From positions 1,063,651 through 1,127,650 of the forward strand of contig JAIUJO010000162.1 in the NCBI GenBank assembly GCA_023846275.1: a stretch of 64,000 nucleotides of DNA, in the 5' to 3' direction. Position numbers and translations under genes: made by a program. Positions 47,161 through 61,700 of this stretch are shown here, piece by piece; position 1 is the stretch's first letter, and every line of letters begins with the position of its first letter. Origin of the DNA: Vanilla planifolia (lineage: Eukaryota > Streptophyta > Magnoliopsida > Asparagales > Orchidaceae). The notes beneath the pieces were generated by a model, which saw only the letters and a program-made list of their open reading frames with translations, was not told the origin of the DNA and did no database searches.

Positions 47161-49735
47161 ACACACGCACGCACACTCTCATGCATGCACACATGCACAC
47201 AAATACATACAGACACACACACATACGCACACAAACACATGTGTGCACATACAAGAATACACACACATGCACACACACACACCACAAACACACACTCACA
47301 CCCACACCAATAAACTCACACACAGTCAAGTACACACATGCATAAACAAACATTCACATGCATATGTACACACATACACACAAACACAAAGAAAAGCACC
47401 ATCACACGCACATGCATGCACATGTACATACACAAACACACACAAACTAAAAACATGTACACCCAAACATACACATACAACTACACACATGCACAACATG
47501 TGCAAGCTCACATGTGCACAAACATGCATGCATGCACACACACCCACACACATGCACATATTGACACACACAAATACATTGACAAACATAAGAAGGCTTG
47601 AATGCAAGCATGCTCGTACATGATCACCACTCGTATATACACGAACACACATTTACACATGCACACGCACTCACACACATAGAAACACACACACATACAC
47701 ATACTTTCTAACACATACATACATACACCCATACACATGAATACCAGTACATACATGCATACCCACATGCATGTTTGTACACATAAACAAATGTACACAC
47801 ACACATCCATGCCCATATATAGACACATATACAAACATACACAATCACATACTCACACACATTTGTGAGCAAGCACAAACAGAAGTACACGAGCATGCAC
47901 GGCTGCATAAATGCTTGAATGCATGCACAAAAACATGCAAATTTGCACACATTCATACATGCATGTACCTAAACACAAAAAGAATATATTAACACACAAG
48001 TACCTATACACGTACAACTACATATACATGCACACAATCACACACATACACACATGCAAGCATATAAGGAATCACATGCACACACAATTGAAACATACAC
48101 ACATGCACACACACACACACATATACATCCACACATAATGTACCTAACACAAGCAAATAGTTAAACACAAATGCTCACACACCTAAATGCACACACACAA
48201 ACACACATGCATACATGCATACATAGACATATGCACATGTACACAGATAGACATACACAAGTACACACATGCACATACACATACACACACACACATGCAC
48301 ATGCAAACACGTATGCACACACTAACATGTGCACACACATATGCAAACAAAAGCACACTCACACACACTTAGACACACAAAAATATGATTGCATGCACAC
48401 ATACAAGCACACGTGCAACCATGCAAATACATACACCCACATAGGCACACACAAGCACATACACATGCACATGCATAGACACACACACTTGAACAAACAT
48501 ATGTGCAAACACATGCACAAACATGCATGTACACATACATGCAAGTGCACAAGCACTCACATATTTACATATATATACACACATGCACACATGCATGCAG
48601 CCAAATACACACACATACACTCATATCCACACATAAGTACACACACACTCTCACAAATGCACACTCAGTCAAAATAATATACACACACATATACACTCAC
48701 ACACAAACACAAATGAACATGTGCTCACATATGCATCTAGACACAAGCATGCACATTGGCATAAACACACAATTGAAATGCATGCACACATACACAAAAT
48801 TACAAACACACAAAAACATAATTACACACATGAATAAGTGCAAGCGAATGTAGAGACTCACTTACACACACACAAGCTAACATACACTCTTGTAGAAACA
48901 CACACATATACACATGCATAATTGCATTAAAATACACCCACACACATGTATACACAAGCATAAACACATAAACACACCCACACACATTGACACTCATGCA
49001 AACATAAACACATACATCCATGCAAGCATGCACATACACGTTCACAAACAAAAATGAACAAACACACACACACAAATACATGAACTCACACAAACGCTTA
49101 AGCACACTCATGCTCAACAATGCATGAATATTCACATGCACATCAACATGCATGTAGATGCATATATGCATACATGGACAAGCACCCACAATATGCACAC
49201 ATAGGCTCATGAACTTGAACACACTCACACATGCACATGCATAATTACACACGATCACACACACACACATGCATGTACATGTGTGCACAGGCACATATAG
49301 ACCAATATGTACACACACTAAAGCGTGCACACTCATGAACACATGTGCGAGCATATTCACATGCACACACACACACATATACACATGCTCAAGCATGCAC
49401 ACATGAACACACAAACATATACTTGTACATGTAAACATAAATGTGTACTTGCACATACACACACATAAGCATGGGCACACATACATACACTCAAGCATGC
49501 CAATAAACATGCACAAATGATTACATAGACATACACAAGCACCTAGACACACATAAACACTCATGCACACATACACACATGCACAAACACATGCATATAG
49601 ACACACACATGTATTTGCATGCACTAACACACACACCTAGACATGCACATATGCACTCAAACATGCACACAGACACACATGTGCATGAACACAAGCACAC
49701 ATATAGTCACGTACACACAAGCACACACATACAAC
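47143..49735 (-). repeat. 2.6-kb degenerate CA-rich array (complement of the TG array)
   Basis: This has the same composition as the preceding array but complementary: acacac with catgca, tacaca and acaaac variants. It ends abruptly at about 49735 (acacacatacaac) in ordinary AT-rich DNA. His/Thr open frames on + and Cys/Val open frames on the opposite strand are artefacts of the repeat. No gene is seen. Confidence 0.95.
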
Positions 49736-52149
49736 TTGTTTGTGAAGTTTTTCTAAAACATGTGCCAAAATGTACCTTTTTATGATTTTAAAAATAAAGA
49801 ATGCCTAAAATAATGCAATTAATCATTATGAATGATTAATTTCAACTTTATTAAATGAAAACTTTTGCTTAAAATTGTTCTGTTTCTTTGTTTGTTGTTT
49901 AAGCTTGCCAAATGTCTTCCACGTTATTAACTCTTCATTTCAAACATCAACTTAATTTGCTTACGCTTCGTTAAGTTCCTTCCTTTTAATTTACTCATTG
50001 TAGTTCATTTGAGTTTTGTACTTTTGTCTTAAGCAAATGAGCTCCTTTCATCTTGTCAAGAATAGCTAAAAAAAAGAATAGGTGAATTATTAGGAAAAAA
50101 TATTTGTTTTTGACAAAAATATTTGAAGAAAAGGTTTAAAAAATTTGAAATAATTAAAAAAAAAAAGTAAAAATTATTTTGTTAAAATTTTAATTTTCAT
50201 TTAAAATGTGTTAGTTTTTTTAAATAATAAACTTTTGAGGAAGTTGTGAAATAAGGTCATAAACATTTTAAAGTGTACTTAAGCATTGCTTAGGTAATTT
50301 AGCCTAAACTTAAAGCTACATCCACTCTTAGATAAAATAAGGCATAAAAAATAATATATTTAAAACTTTCATTGAAAATTTGGCATGCTAAACTCTCACA
50401 ACAATTAAATAGAAAAAAAGCAAGGTATAAAGGCCTTATAATGGAGTAAAATTTGCAAGAAGAGGAAAGAAAAGTAGCGATTAAAATCCATACCAAGAAG
50501 ACACCAATTTTTAAATTCAATTTAATAAAAAAAAAAGAAAATGTGAGCTTTGTTTTTTAAGAAGGAATATCGAATCATTGAAGAAGGAAACAATGTATAG
50601 AGCCAACAATGAGAACTAGCTATTAATGGCATTAATGCCATTACTCAAAATGTTTCTTTAGAATTTTGTAAAAATTTCATCAATTTATTATTATCAATAA
50701 TTACTTAATTTATAAATTTTTCTTAATGGCCAAAAGTATTTAACACAATAACCATTTGATGTTTTTAATAAATAGATGTTTTTTGTTTAAAAGCTTAATA
50801 TTATCTAATTAAAATTTGTAACAGCTAGTAAATATTGATTAAAATAGTCATTGCATAAGAGTGATAATATTAAAATATTCTTGGAATGTTTTAATGTGAA
50901 AATTGTACAAACGGCTAGTTAAGAATAAACAAGAGTTATTTAGTAATTTGGATTTCATATGGATGGCTAATTCTAAATTTTTGTATAATGACTAGATTTA
51001 GGTTTACTTGAAAATTAAATGTGGACCATGATATCATCTAATGGAGCACTTAACCAGTTAGTAGAATTATCACATGAAAAAGGCAATTTGGCAATGATGA
51101 TTACATTGTAAAATTGCATGATTAGACAATTAACATCAATATAGTAATTTAGAAGTTAGCTATGAGGAGAAAGCGTTACATTTTAGTCCCAAATAGTATA
51201 TTTGCTCTTATTTATTTTCTCCTTATAAGACACTTTGTTTGCTGCAAAAGTTTTTTATTTTTGGGTTAGTGTTGACAAGTTTATTAGTGACTTAGTCATT
51301 ACACTTCCAAAAATATGATTAATTGATTTATGAAAGCTGTGAGTTGTGCCTTGATTCAACATATTTCGATCTATGTTTAAGGAGAAGTAAACATGTTTGA
51401 CATTAATGTTTTTTGCCTAAAATTTGTAACACGTTTAAGTTAGTTAATTTTATTAGAATTAGTTTTTAAAATTTCTAAATTTAATTAATTATTATTGAAA
51501 CAAAAGAGATAATGGTAAAGACATTGATTAGTAAGATGAACATGATATTATTATCAAGGATAATTAAAATTAAAAAAAATAGTTGATAAATTTAAATTTG
51601 AATTTGATTTTTATAGCATGCATAGATGATTAAAATTATGCTAACATTCTAATAAAAAATTGAAAGTACCTAAAACTTTATTCAAAATATTTCTCTTGGT
51701 GGCCTACCACTATAATCAAGATGATTTTCATAGAATTTGATATTCACTGCTATTTATCTCTAACATCTACCTTGAAGAAAGATATTAGCTATGTAAAATT
51801 TAAAAATTGGTTGAACCAAATTTAGTAAAAATATTTTAGTTTGTTGTTATCAAATAAAGCACCATGGTTTGGAGTGAACATCATAATATGAAGCTTATAG
51901 AACTTCTTAACATTATTTTGATGGTCCTCTTCATCACTTACCATATCAAAGCTTTATAATTATGATGAAACATCACATAATTAAGTTATTATCATCTATA
52001 TAATTTTTATAGCCCACAAGGCCACCAAAATAACAACATTCACCATTTTATAATATCGCCAAATTATAGCTTTAAAAGTAAAATAAACTTCATTAGTTAT
52101 ATTCTATGGATCATATAACTACTTTTTATTAATAAAAGAGATTCAATTC
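49736..52149. other. AT-rich non-satellite DNA, no gene seen
   Basis: The satellite anchor words stop at the end of the CA array. This 2.4-kb stretch has dense stops on both strands. The longest frame noted is a 73-codon hydrophobic opening at 50299-50520 on the minus strand, without family features. No repeats of note, RNA genes or element ends were found. It is a candidate single-copy or old dispersed-repeat flank. Confidence 0.6.
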
Positions 52150-52215
52150 TACACACACATGCATAAAAACACTCACTCACACACAGACGCACACACAAAC
52201 ACACACACACACATG

Positions 52216-52248
<33 letters not shown>

Positions 52249-52290
52249 AAAGAGTGATATATGCATATATAAATATATATATATATATAA
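52150..52290. repeat. Compound CA / TA microsatellite
   Basis: About 97 bp of CA-rich sequence (52150-52247) with catgca and actcac variants are followed by a spacer and a TA run at 52256-52290. The composition resembles a very short version of the 47-49.7 kb array, but it lies outside the satellite. Confidence 0.9.
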
Positions 52291-52755
52291 TTTTGCCTTA
52301 GCTTAGTTCCCAAATTATCTTACACTATGAAACCTAAATATTGTTTAAGAAAACCATTAGTGCAACAAAATTATGAGCAGTCATATTATCTTATTATACT
52401 TTAAGTTGCAAGAAAAATAATATAATGCTAGGAATGCAATAATTTTTCTCATCCACAAGACTAAAACATTGTAAAATATCTATAAAATCAATAGAATCAT
52501 TCAATTCTAATCTAATCTAAGGAAATATTATGAATAAATACCAAAGTTCTATAAAAAAATAACAAGGACAAAGTTTGATTAAATAATCCAATATAACCCC
52601 TATATCCAATAAAATGTAATTTCTAAAAAATAAGTGTAAAATCTTTTATTATTGGTGAAAGAATAAGTAAAATAAATTATTCAACTAATTCACTAACTCT
52701 GATAATCTCTAGCTTGACTCTTACTCAAATTTTAATTTAATCTTACTATAATGAG

Positions 52756-52791
52756 GAGAGCTAGGTGGCTCAATGGGTAATCTTTGAGCCA
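52756..52791 (+). other. tRNA-promoter A-box-like site with hairpin (possible SINE remnant)
   Basis: tggctcaatggg at 52766-52777 matches the RNA polymerase III A-box pattern of tRNAs and tRNA-derived SINEs at all but one informative position. tggctca (52766-52772) and tgagcca (52785-52791) also form a perfect 7-bp hairpin. No B box (ggttcra type) follows at a suitable distance, so it would be a decayed or partial element, or chance. Confidence 0.25.
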
Positions 52792-55192
52792 TACAATAAA
52801 ACTATTATACAATAATATAAATTATGAATAAAAAAATGGAATAAATCATATGAATCGATGACATTAGTTTCTAACTAACAAAAGAAAATCATCTTCTACT
52901 AACTAATTTAATATATATTTTTTTACTCTATGACTAACTAAATACGTAACATCCACTTCATGAAATAAAACAATTTCTCATACATAAATCCCATGACAAG
53001 CCCTATCACTTCTTTCAAATAATTTAATCTAGCACTCGACATGGTAATGATGATCACATGGGCATCCATCTAAAATTCTAATAGTCTTCAAGAAGTAGAA
53101 GTAGTCCCTAATATAATAAGACATACTGTGGGATTTCATAAGGGAAAAAGTGTGCAACTGTTACTTTCTTGGACTATTCATGTAATGGTTTCTTACAAAT
53201 TCTAGAGGTTTATAGCATGATGTGACACTCCAATTATAGACTTAACCATTACCATTTAATTAACACCGAACTATGGGAGTTGCACACATAACATGTGTAT
53301 CTCTATAGTGAGTGTCAATAGTTTAGAGTCGATTATATCTAAATGACTTAGGGGTACTCTTTAAATTCTAATTTAGCTTTCTAGACTTTCTTATATCATT
53401 TTTCTTATATTTAATCTTGTGCACATTTTGTTTTAGACAATCACGTTGCAAGCTAACCATAGCGTTCATAATGGATTGACTTTTACCCTTAGGTTATATA
53501 CTTAACTTGTTACTAGTACAACTAACTCTCGGTTCACACAAATATTATTGTGTTCCTTATATTCCCAAGGAAATTTATAATCATCATAACAATCTTAAGG
53601 CCTCTTCTAAACCATGACACATTCCTTGAATCACCATCAATAGTGTCATCATGTGGCTTAACAACCAAAATAGAATTACTTGTGGAGTTACCCAAATAAC
53701 CTATTCAACCCAATGTCTAGCCAACATCTTTCTCATATTATTTACTTGGTCAAACCTAACACAACCATATATTTTATTTCAAGCTCTTCCATGTTCTGTT
53801 AAGATTTTCATTGAGAGCCTAGCTAACTAAAGCTTAATCTGTATTGTGCATATTGGTTAACAAATGGTATTTGGTGTGCTTGCCATAATAACCTTTTGGC
53901 ATAGCTTTCTTTTCTGTTGATTCTTTCTATGCCTTTGAATATGAATCTAAGGCTTCACTTAACCTACATGTTCATATCCAAGCATGTTATAGTTACAATT
54001 AGACTATGCTACAGTTTATGAGTTTCCATAAAACCTATACCATAATGTCAAACTTTAGCCATAGTAGTTTTTGTTGTAACCAAACTCATTAGTTGCTAAT
54101 CATATCATTACTTAACATAGCTTTCTTCTAAGGCCTTAAACTATGCCTTCTAAGGCTTTTTAAATAGCCACCAAGAAGCTTACATGTCATAGAATTTATT
54201 TAGGTTCTCTTTCGTGTTGAAACAATGCCTCTTATATCTTACCTAAGCCCATGGTTTCAAGCTTCACAAGTACACCCTAAAAAATGAAATGGTTGGACAC
54301 AGCATTATTAAAAGATTTTTTTGTTTATTTCAAAGTGCCTTTAAATTATTTATTACTTAATTTATGGTAAACTGATATCAAATTATATTTCATATATTTT
54401 TTTATCCATTATTTTACCAATAAAGTACCAATTTATACATTGCCATTCTATCAACTAAACTTTGAGTATTTTAAATCACAATCGTAATGTCTCACATTGA
54501 AAATACATTTCAAACAGTTACTTTATATTGAAAATATACATTAAAATCTACATTTTATAAATTTCTTTATGCATCATGACAAGAAACTCTTTGTCTATTC
54601 ATGTAATAATTAAGAAGTACATGTTAAGTTCAATCTATATTATCAAATATTAATTCTTCTTAGTCAGAAGAAAAATTACACAAATGATCCTAACTCTTAG
54701 TGACATTTAATAAGAAAATAAGGCTATTATGTCTACATTATGATGGTTATATTTAATAAAACTTTGTTCTTCATGATTTTTCATTTTGTAACTGTTATCA
54801 TGATAACCAATGATTATTGCTTAAACACCTAGACAACCAATATAGATAACCAACAAGGCATAAAATTTAGCCTGATTTTCACTTATTTTACATGGACATG
54901 TCTATGTTAAGAAGTGCTTTGCAACAACAAATTACTATTCTAATACCATATTCCATATATATCTATATCAGAAGCCAAACATGTAATATGTGATCATGTA
55001 ATTTTCTTTGCATTCATAAGAAAAAATGTAAGATGCTTGTTTTATAGACAAACTAGAAAAACAATACATAAGAAATAATGAAAAATGAAACATTCATTTA
55101 CTAAAATAAATCTCTCTTAGTCTCGAGAAGAAGGTATTACCTCCTTCTTTAAGACATTTCATGAAAACCAATGACTAATTATTGTCACAATA
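52792..55192. other. Less AT-rich intergenic DNA, possibly old transposon remains, no gene seen
   Basis: Base composition becomes clearly more mixed from about 52.9 to 55.6 kb, with many cc, gg and ctt words. It resembles decayed transposable-element or LTR sequence by texture only. I could not find paired terminal repeats, a polypurine tract or any frame with retrotransposon motifs. Both strands are closed by frequent stops. Confidence 0.4.
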
Positions 55193-55266
55193 AATTTCAA
55201 AGGCTCGATAGACAATTTCACAAAAGAATTTCGAAGGTTCCATAGAAAATTTCACAAAGGAATTCC
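55193..55266 (+). repeat. 34-bp tandem duplication
   Basis: aatttcaaaggctcgataga at 55193 is repeated at 55227 as aatttcgaaggttccataga. A third partial copy starts at 55261 (aattcc). Copies differ at several bases. Confidence 0.8.
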
Positions 55267-55627
55267 CCTTTATCTTCGCTTAGACCTTAGCTAAATTTAT
55301 TATATAAACTCAGGAGTTATCGTCTCCCAAAAAATCATCTAGATAACTTTTCTTTTCTAAGATCATTCCTTGCTTGAAAGCTTCAACGCTCCTTCTTCTT
55401 CCTCATATCTTTTCTCACATTTTTACTTGGTATCCTCTAAGTTGGGACATCCATGTTCCCTTTTATACTTAAGTTTTCTTAAATTACAAGCTCAACTTAG
55501 TGGCTTATAAAGGCCTTGCCACACCACCCTAAACAAAGAGTTTACTTTATCATAAACTAGTTTTTTTGTTAGGTAAGCCACAATTCACTCTTTGTAAATT
55601 ATCCCTCTTTTAATTACACTTATTTTT

Positions 55628-55723
55628 GTCTTCTATACAAAGCTCCTTATATTTAAGAATTATATATTCTTTTTTGCCTTCTATAAAAAACTTCTTAAAT
55701 TTTAGAATCTATGAAAGATATGG
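55628..55723 (+). repeat. 48-bp tandem duplication
   Basis: gtcttctatacaaagctcct at 55628 corresponds to gccttctataaaaaacttct at 55676. The similarity continues through tatatttaagaattat versus aaattttagaatctat. A more distant echo (ttctatctttaaccaccaac followed by aaaatttaagaat) lies near 55803-55840. Confidence 0.65.
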
Positions 55724-58700
55724 TATCAGACTCTTCTTTCTCTGATATTCATCATTTCTTATGATATTCCTAAATTCATTGTATACAAAAGTTCTTTTTA
55801 ATCCTTCTATCTTTAACCACCAACTCCTAAAATTTAAGAATCCTATCCATATCTTGTCAAGCGTTCATTATACGATAGAAATAATGATGAGATAAAAAGT
55901 TAATAATATAAATAAACTTATGAGCTTGTTTTTTAGCAATAAGCCTAATAAAGATTCATGTGTTAAAACTCAAGTCTTGCAACTCAACAATGCGTTCAAT
56001 TTTAGACTTTAGACTTTCATAATTAAAAATTCAATTTATCCATAATGAATGTTTAGTTATATTAAATTTCAAATTTAAATGTGAAAGGAAGCTCATATCT
56101 TAATTAAATAAATTTCAATTATATGACAAAATATATTAGGTATAACACACTTTATCAAATAAAATTAATAATGAGCTATAATTTCTACAGCTACATATCA
56201 TTCCCAATTTTTTCATGAAACTAAGAACAATATATGCATTTTCTTATTACCATTTAAGTCTAATAATGATAGTTGGGAATCACAATTACATTCATTATTG
56301 TTTTGCCTTATAATATAGGTTTAAGGATTTTCATAGTTATAAATATACTCTAAAATAGTATTCCTACCCCAATTTTCTTACAACATTATGTATTCTTCTA
56401 AGTTGTATCATAATTTTTTTTTCTAGCTTATCAAAACAAGGACATTTGTAGCCTAAAGCTTGGACTCCTATCTATTTGATTTAATAATGTAAATTAATTA
56501 ATCAAACTAAGTAGTGAGGAACTAAACAAATTTTTGAACTCTAACATTAGGAGGATGTCAAACTCTAACTTAAATTACAAAAACATTGACATAGAAAATG
56601 GCCAAAAGTAAAAATTTTATGTGCTCATCATCTATTTTTGATTAGGTAAATTTAATCAACTCTAATTATGTAGATTTATAAGAACAACATAAATTACACT
56701 TCATTCAATAATTTGAATATTTATATGGCAAGTAATGTCCCTAAGTTTAATGTTGGAAATTTTATGACAAAGATTTTATTTATTTTTCTTATAATTTTTA
56801 TTACATTTTAAATTTATTATATTTAAATTGTAAAATAAATTTTTAAAATGAATATATAAAAAGAAACAAGAATTTTCAAAATTTTATTATTTTTTGGACA
56901 AGAAATTTGAGATTACTTTAGTTTAAATAAAACTATACAAGAAAGAAAATCAGTAATGCAAAACATTGATTTAAATTTTAAAAATTATATCATACTATGT
57001 ATAAAATTGTTTTCTTAATATTGTAACAATTGAAAATCTACTATTATTAGTAATAAATATAGCTTCAAAAGATGTCAGCAACATAAAATCATAAATTGAA
57101 ACATTATATAGAAAAATTTTTTCAATAATCAATGCACTATAAATTATGTATTCGAATTTTGTAAATATTGTAATCACGAAAGATTTGTTAGTTTATAAAA
57201 CCTTTCAAATAATTGGATAAAATAATTATTATTCAAATTAAATATTTAAGATCTTATTTAATATGTTGATATTTCAAGTATAAGATATAATAATAATTTA
57301 TTCTCTTAGACGAGGCACCAAAGTTAAAATAATATATAAATAGAAAAGTCTTAGGAAAGATAAAGATAACAAAAACAAAAATTGAAGTTGCTTGTATAAT
57401 AGTTAATTTTAAAATATTTAAATTAAAAACATAACTAAAAACATTCAAAATATAACAAAATTGCAAATTTTTTAAAATATTTAAATTTTTAAAGAACCTT
57501 AAATTATTAGGGAAATTTATTATTATAATGAAATATTGAAAATAATTATAACTATGTCGAGATAATGCTAGAAGCAAATGATATTAATATTTTAAACGAA
57601 TTATCATTCAATTGAAATAAAAATATACATATTAAAATAATTTTAAAATTCTTAATTCTTTGTATATGGTATACATAAGACATTATAATTAAATCAAACA
57701 ATAATAACTGTTATAACAAAATGTTAGAAGGTAATATCCTAAATATGACAGTTAGTATAAGGTAAAATGACATAAAAGTTAGAAAATATAAAACATAAAT
57801 AAAGAATATACTAAAAATAAAATAAAGCATTTTAAATGTCAATTTGTACATTTGTTTATCAAAAATTTCTTCCTTAAAAGTTTTACAAATAGACCTTGAT
57901 GCAACAAATAAAAATATTTTAAACTTTAAAGAATAGAAAAAATAAATTTAAGATATGGAGATATTCATCACAATGATATAAATTTTTTAAATGTTAAAAA
58001 CTTATTTAAAATCTTAAGGTGCTGAGCTAACATATATTACTAAGTTATTACTAAGTTGTCAGATATATTTTTGATTTATAGTAATTAGTGAGGACTAACG
58101 GTAACAAAATATATTTATCCTTTGGTTTGCATGATAAGGCTAAGGAACGGCCTTTTTCTAATATTTTAAGCTCTGATATGCTTTTTCTTATTCTTTTTGT
58201 AAAGATATATATTAATGCTGATGTGTTTTTAATTGGCGTAACATAAAATAATTTTCAATTTTCAAATAGTTTATACAATTCAATACTTCTTATATTACCA
58301 TGTTTTTATTTTTTTTAAAATTATGTATTTATTTCATTTTTCTAATGTTTATTATCATTTTTCCTTTATCTGCTCATCATTTTTCTTTTAATTATTTTGT
58401 AACATATAATTTCTTCCAAAATCTAACATCAATATTTTTTTTTTATATTTTATTCTTTTCGTATTGCTTATTTATTTGTTTGTATAATATTTTATTTGTT
58501 CGCATATGTACAGTTATTTTGTTTTGAAGAATATGTCAAGTTTTTTTTGGGGATATGACACATATATTTTTAAAAACGTTTTATTATTTTTTTATGTGAT
58601 ATTTTTTTTTACATTAAAAAGTAATTTTTATTTTATTATGAAAATAATTATTTTTTATAAATTATTGTTAAAATTTAAAATATTAAAGTATTTCATTTAT

Positions 58701-61700
58701 TTTTCTATACAAATTATTTGAAATACGGTGAAACATAAATGACATCTAAATAACGTAAATGGGAAGATATTACATAATATGAAAATGAGAAATCATGAAT
58801 ATTATTTCTCATTTAAAATATTTAACTTTAAATCTCTAGTATATAAAATTAGCTTGAAAACAAAGTTCACGTAATATATAAATATTAAATTTTTAGCAAT
58901 CATAAATATCAATTTGAGAAAAGAATAATGAAAATAGACAAAGAGCATAAAATCATTTGGCAATATGAAGTTTCCTATAAATCAAAAAATGGTCGTAATA
59001 TAATAAAACATAAAATTACTTAGAATGATAAATATTTCAAATATTTAAATCATTTTTCACATAATTATATGTATTTCATCTAAATATGTAATCATAAAAA
59101 ATAACTTATGTACCAAAAAAGTTTATAACTATAGAAACCATAGAGACAATAAAAAATTAATAAAAATACAAATATGCACGCATAATTATAAAATCATTTC
59201 CATTATGCAAATTTACTAAACATGAAATTTAGTGAAAATATCTTTAAATTAAGAAAAAAATAGAAGAAATTATAATAGCAAAAAAAATCCTTATAAATAC
59301 ATGGAATTGAAAGCTTGGACGGTGATGTGAGAATTAAAAATAACTTGATCAAAGCAATAAAATTTAATTGAAGATTACACAATTTAAAAATAATTATTTT
59401 TTTAAAATTCTAAAATTCAAGTACACTATTAACTTTTACAATGATATTAACTTATTTTTAATAAATTATGAATAATTAATATACTAAATAGTAAGAATCT
59501 TTAATTCTTTCTTTGTAAAATATTAATTAAAGATAATATCTAATAAGGCATCATGATATAGTGTTTTTTAATTTGTAATTTATTAATGCAATCTATCATA
59601 ATAATTAAGTAAAATAATAAAGTTTAATACAAATAAAGATATATATTGTAAAGGAAAACAAACTATCTAATGTAGTTTTATAATATATTGAAAAGGGAAT
59701 GAATTGATTTTTATGATTATACAATGTAAAATCTTAGAAATCATTAAACATCATTGAATAAAATTAGTTTCCCATTCATCAAAAATAGCCTTGATATTAA
59801 GATATCCAAGAATATTAAGAAACATTTCCTATAAAAATTAATTAGAAGATACATAAAAACAACTTTTGTGCTCTAACTCCTTATTAATTAAACACCAATT
59901 CTAAGTACATGGCCTAGTGCACAATGGATAAAACATTTGGTTGCAAGAATGCAAGTGATCTGACTAAATGAATTGTTGGATATAGTCTCTAACTTATAAT
60001 GTATAATTAAGTAATCTGTTACTTGGGATTATTTGAGATCAAAATAGCCAACTCTAAACTGTAGACTACATTTATGGAACACCGAATATCCTTTAAATAT
60101 TTTAATGTTGACATTGATGATATTGAATAACCTGTACCCATCTTGAAAACCATAATGATCCTAAAATTTTAACTTGCTTCAAAATGATCGTATTTTCAAA
60201 ACTAAGGTTCAATTGATCATACTTTTATTTATCATAAAATGCTAATTATACATAGGTTACTTTTTAAAATAATTTAAACATAAATCAGCTTAATATCAAG
60301 AAGATCATGAAATTGATTACAAAATAAGGCAAGTTAGGTTATATGAAATCAATAACATTAGGGTCATAATCATGCTACCCACTTCAACATCATAGAATAT
60401 TTAGAAACTTAGTAGTGTTAATAACTTTGCAAAATTAAATGAAACAAAAGCAAATGTTATAGGTAATATTAAAAAGAATTGCCACATCATAAACAACTAT
60501 TATCTCCTCATTAAAACTTTGTTATAAGAAGATTTTAGAAATGTTATTTTAGGAATCATCATTCAACTTGAAACAACAGAAGAAACAATAGTGCAAGTAG
60601 TGAAATGGCTCCTTCTACTAATGATGTAGATGTAATTAAACATCACTGCTCAGAATGTGAATGTCAATTGTAGAGTTGTTGCAGTACAATTATTTGGAAC
60701 TATTTAGAAGAACCTATTTAGCAACTTTTAATATTGAAATAAATCAAATGATACATGAAGTCAAGATAATGTTGATAATTAGAGGATTATAATTATGCAG
60801 CTAATTGCAATTTAGCAATTTATGCATTTTAATATATTGTATTTTTTATTTATTATATTCAAATGTACAAAAAATATATGATGGGAGTTAGAAAATTGTA
60901 TGTTGCAAGTAAGGAAAAACATTTGTTAAACAAACAATAGAGCTTCATATAGAAAGAAAGCAATAAAGTTGGCATATCCTCATCTAAATCAACTACAATA
61001 AAAATTTCAACTTGTATATGAAATGGGCAATCAATTATAAATAAAAGTAAAGTTGTTATTAATATGAGTAAAATATAGCTCCCATACATGACATTTAAAA
61101 TGTTGAACTTGTTACCTATCTTATATAGGGGTAGAACTAGTTTTTGGAGGTTTTTACATATTTTATACAATAAAAATATTGTTTTCACATGATAAAGACT
61201 TATACTTTTGAGAGTTACTATTCATGTACACCAAAAATCATAACTTCAAAAAAGTTGAATAGCGATGGGTGGTGAACACCTTACATCTTAATGCATGATT
61301 TCCTTAGAACAACTTTAATAATTGATGGACAAAAATGTGCACAACAAAGTAAATATTACCAAACTACTATACTATAATGATTCAACATCTCTTGAAATAC
61401 TAATACTATGTGAGAACAAATTGGCCATCTCTGTAACTTGCTATCTTTGCATACTCAGACTAGATCAAACATCATCAAAGAATTGTGCATAATAGACTAG
61501 CATGGTCTAGGTTTGTTATATTATCATCCTTTTGTGCTTGGTTGTGACAGATATTGTTCATCTTGTTATGTAGCTGTACTGTCAAAATTTATTTGTTAAG
61601 AAGTGTAGATAAATGAAACAATATTTGATTATGAGTGTAGGCAATGTATTTCATCTCTTATACTAAATGTACTCAATTTATATTTACATCGGACAAATAT

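Noticed and set aside
38665..49785. Dozens of overlapping long open frames on both strands encoding Cys/Val/Met-rich or His/Thr-rich products, up to 278 codons
   Set aside because: They occur in nearly every frame on both strands because TG, CA and TA dinucleotides rarely form stop codons. They overlap each other, have no start context and contain only repeat-derived residues.
49700..49810. Return to satellite monomer at the right end of the CA array (catgtgccaaaatgta resembles catgccaaaacct of the reverse monomer)
   Set aside because: The similarity covers only about a dozen bases, and the following sequence shows none of the other anchors in order.
55721..55730. tggtatcaga, resembling the initiator-Met tRNA primer-binding site of plant LTR retrotransposons, with a TATA-like word at 55301
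   Set aside because: The match stops after 10 bases, no LTR end precedes it, and no gag-like frame or second LTR was found. A 10-base match can arise by chance.
57254..57577. 107-codon minus-strand open frame
   Set aside because: Product is almost entirely Phe, Ile, Leu, Asn and Tyr, as expected from AT-rich DNA. No motif or start context is seen.
58300..58721. Two consecutive hydrophobic plus-strand open frames that look like membrane proteins
   Set aside because: The sequence is T-rich, so Phe and Ile runs appear automatically. There is no charge pattern or family feature, and stops close the frames quickly.
60859..61188. 109-codon minus-strand open frame with an acidic patch
   Set aside because: I considered it as a possible gene fragment, but the composition is dominated by AT-rich codons and no domain or neighbouring exon was recognisable.
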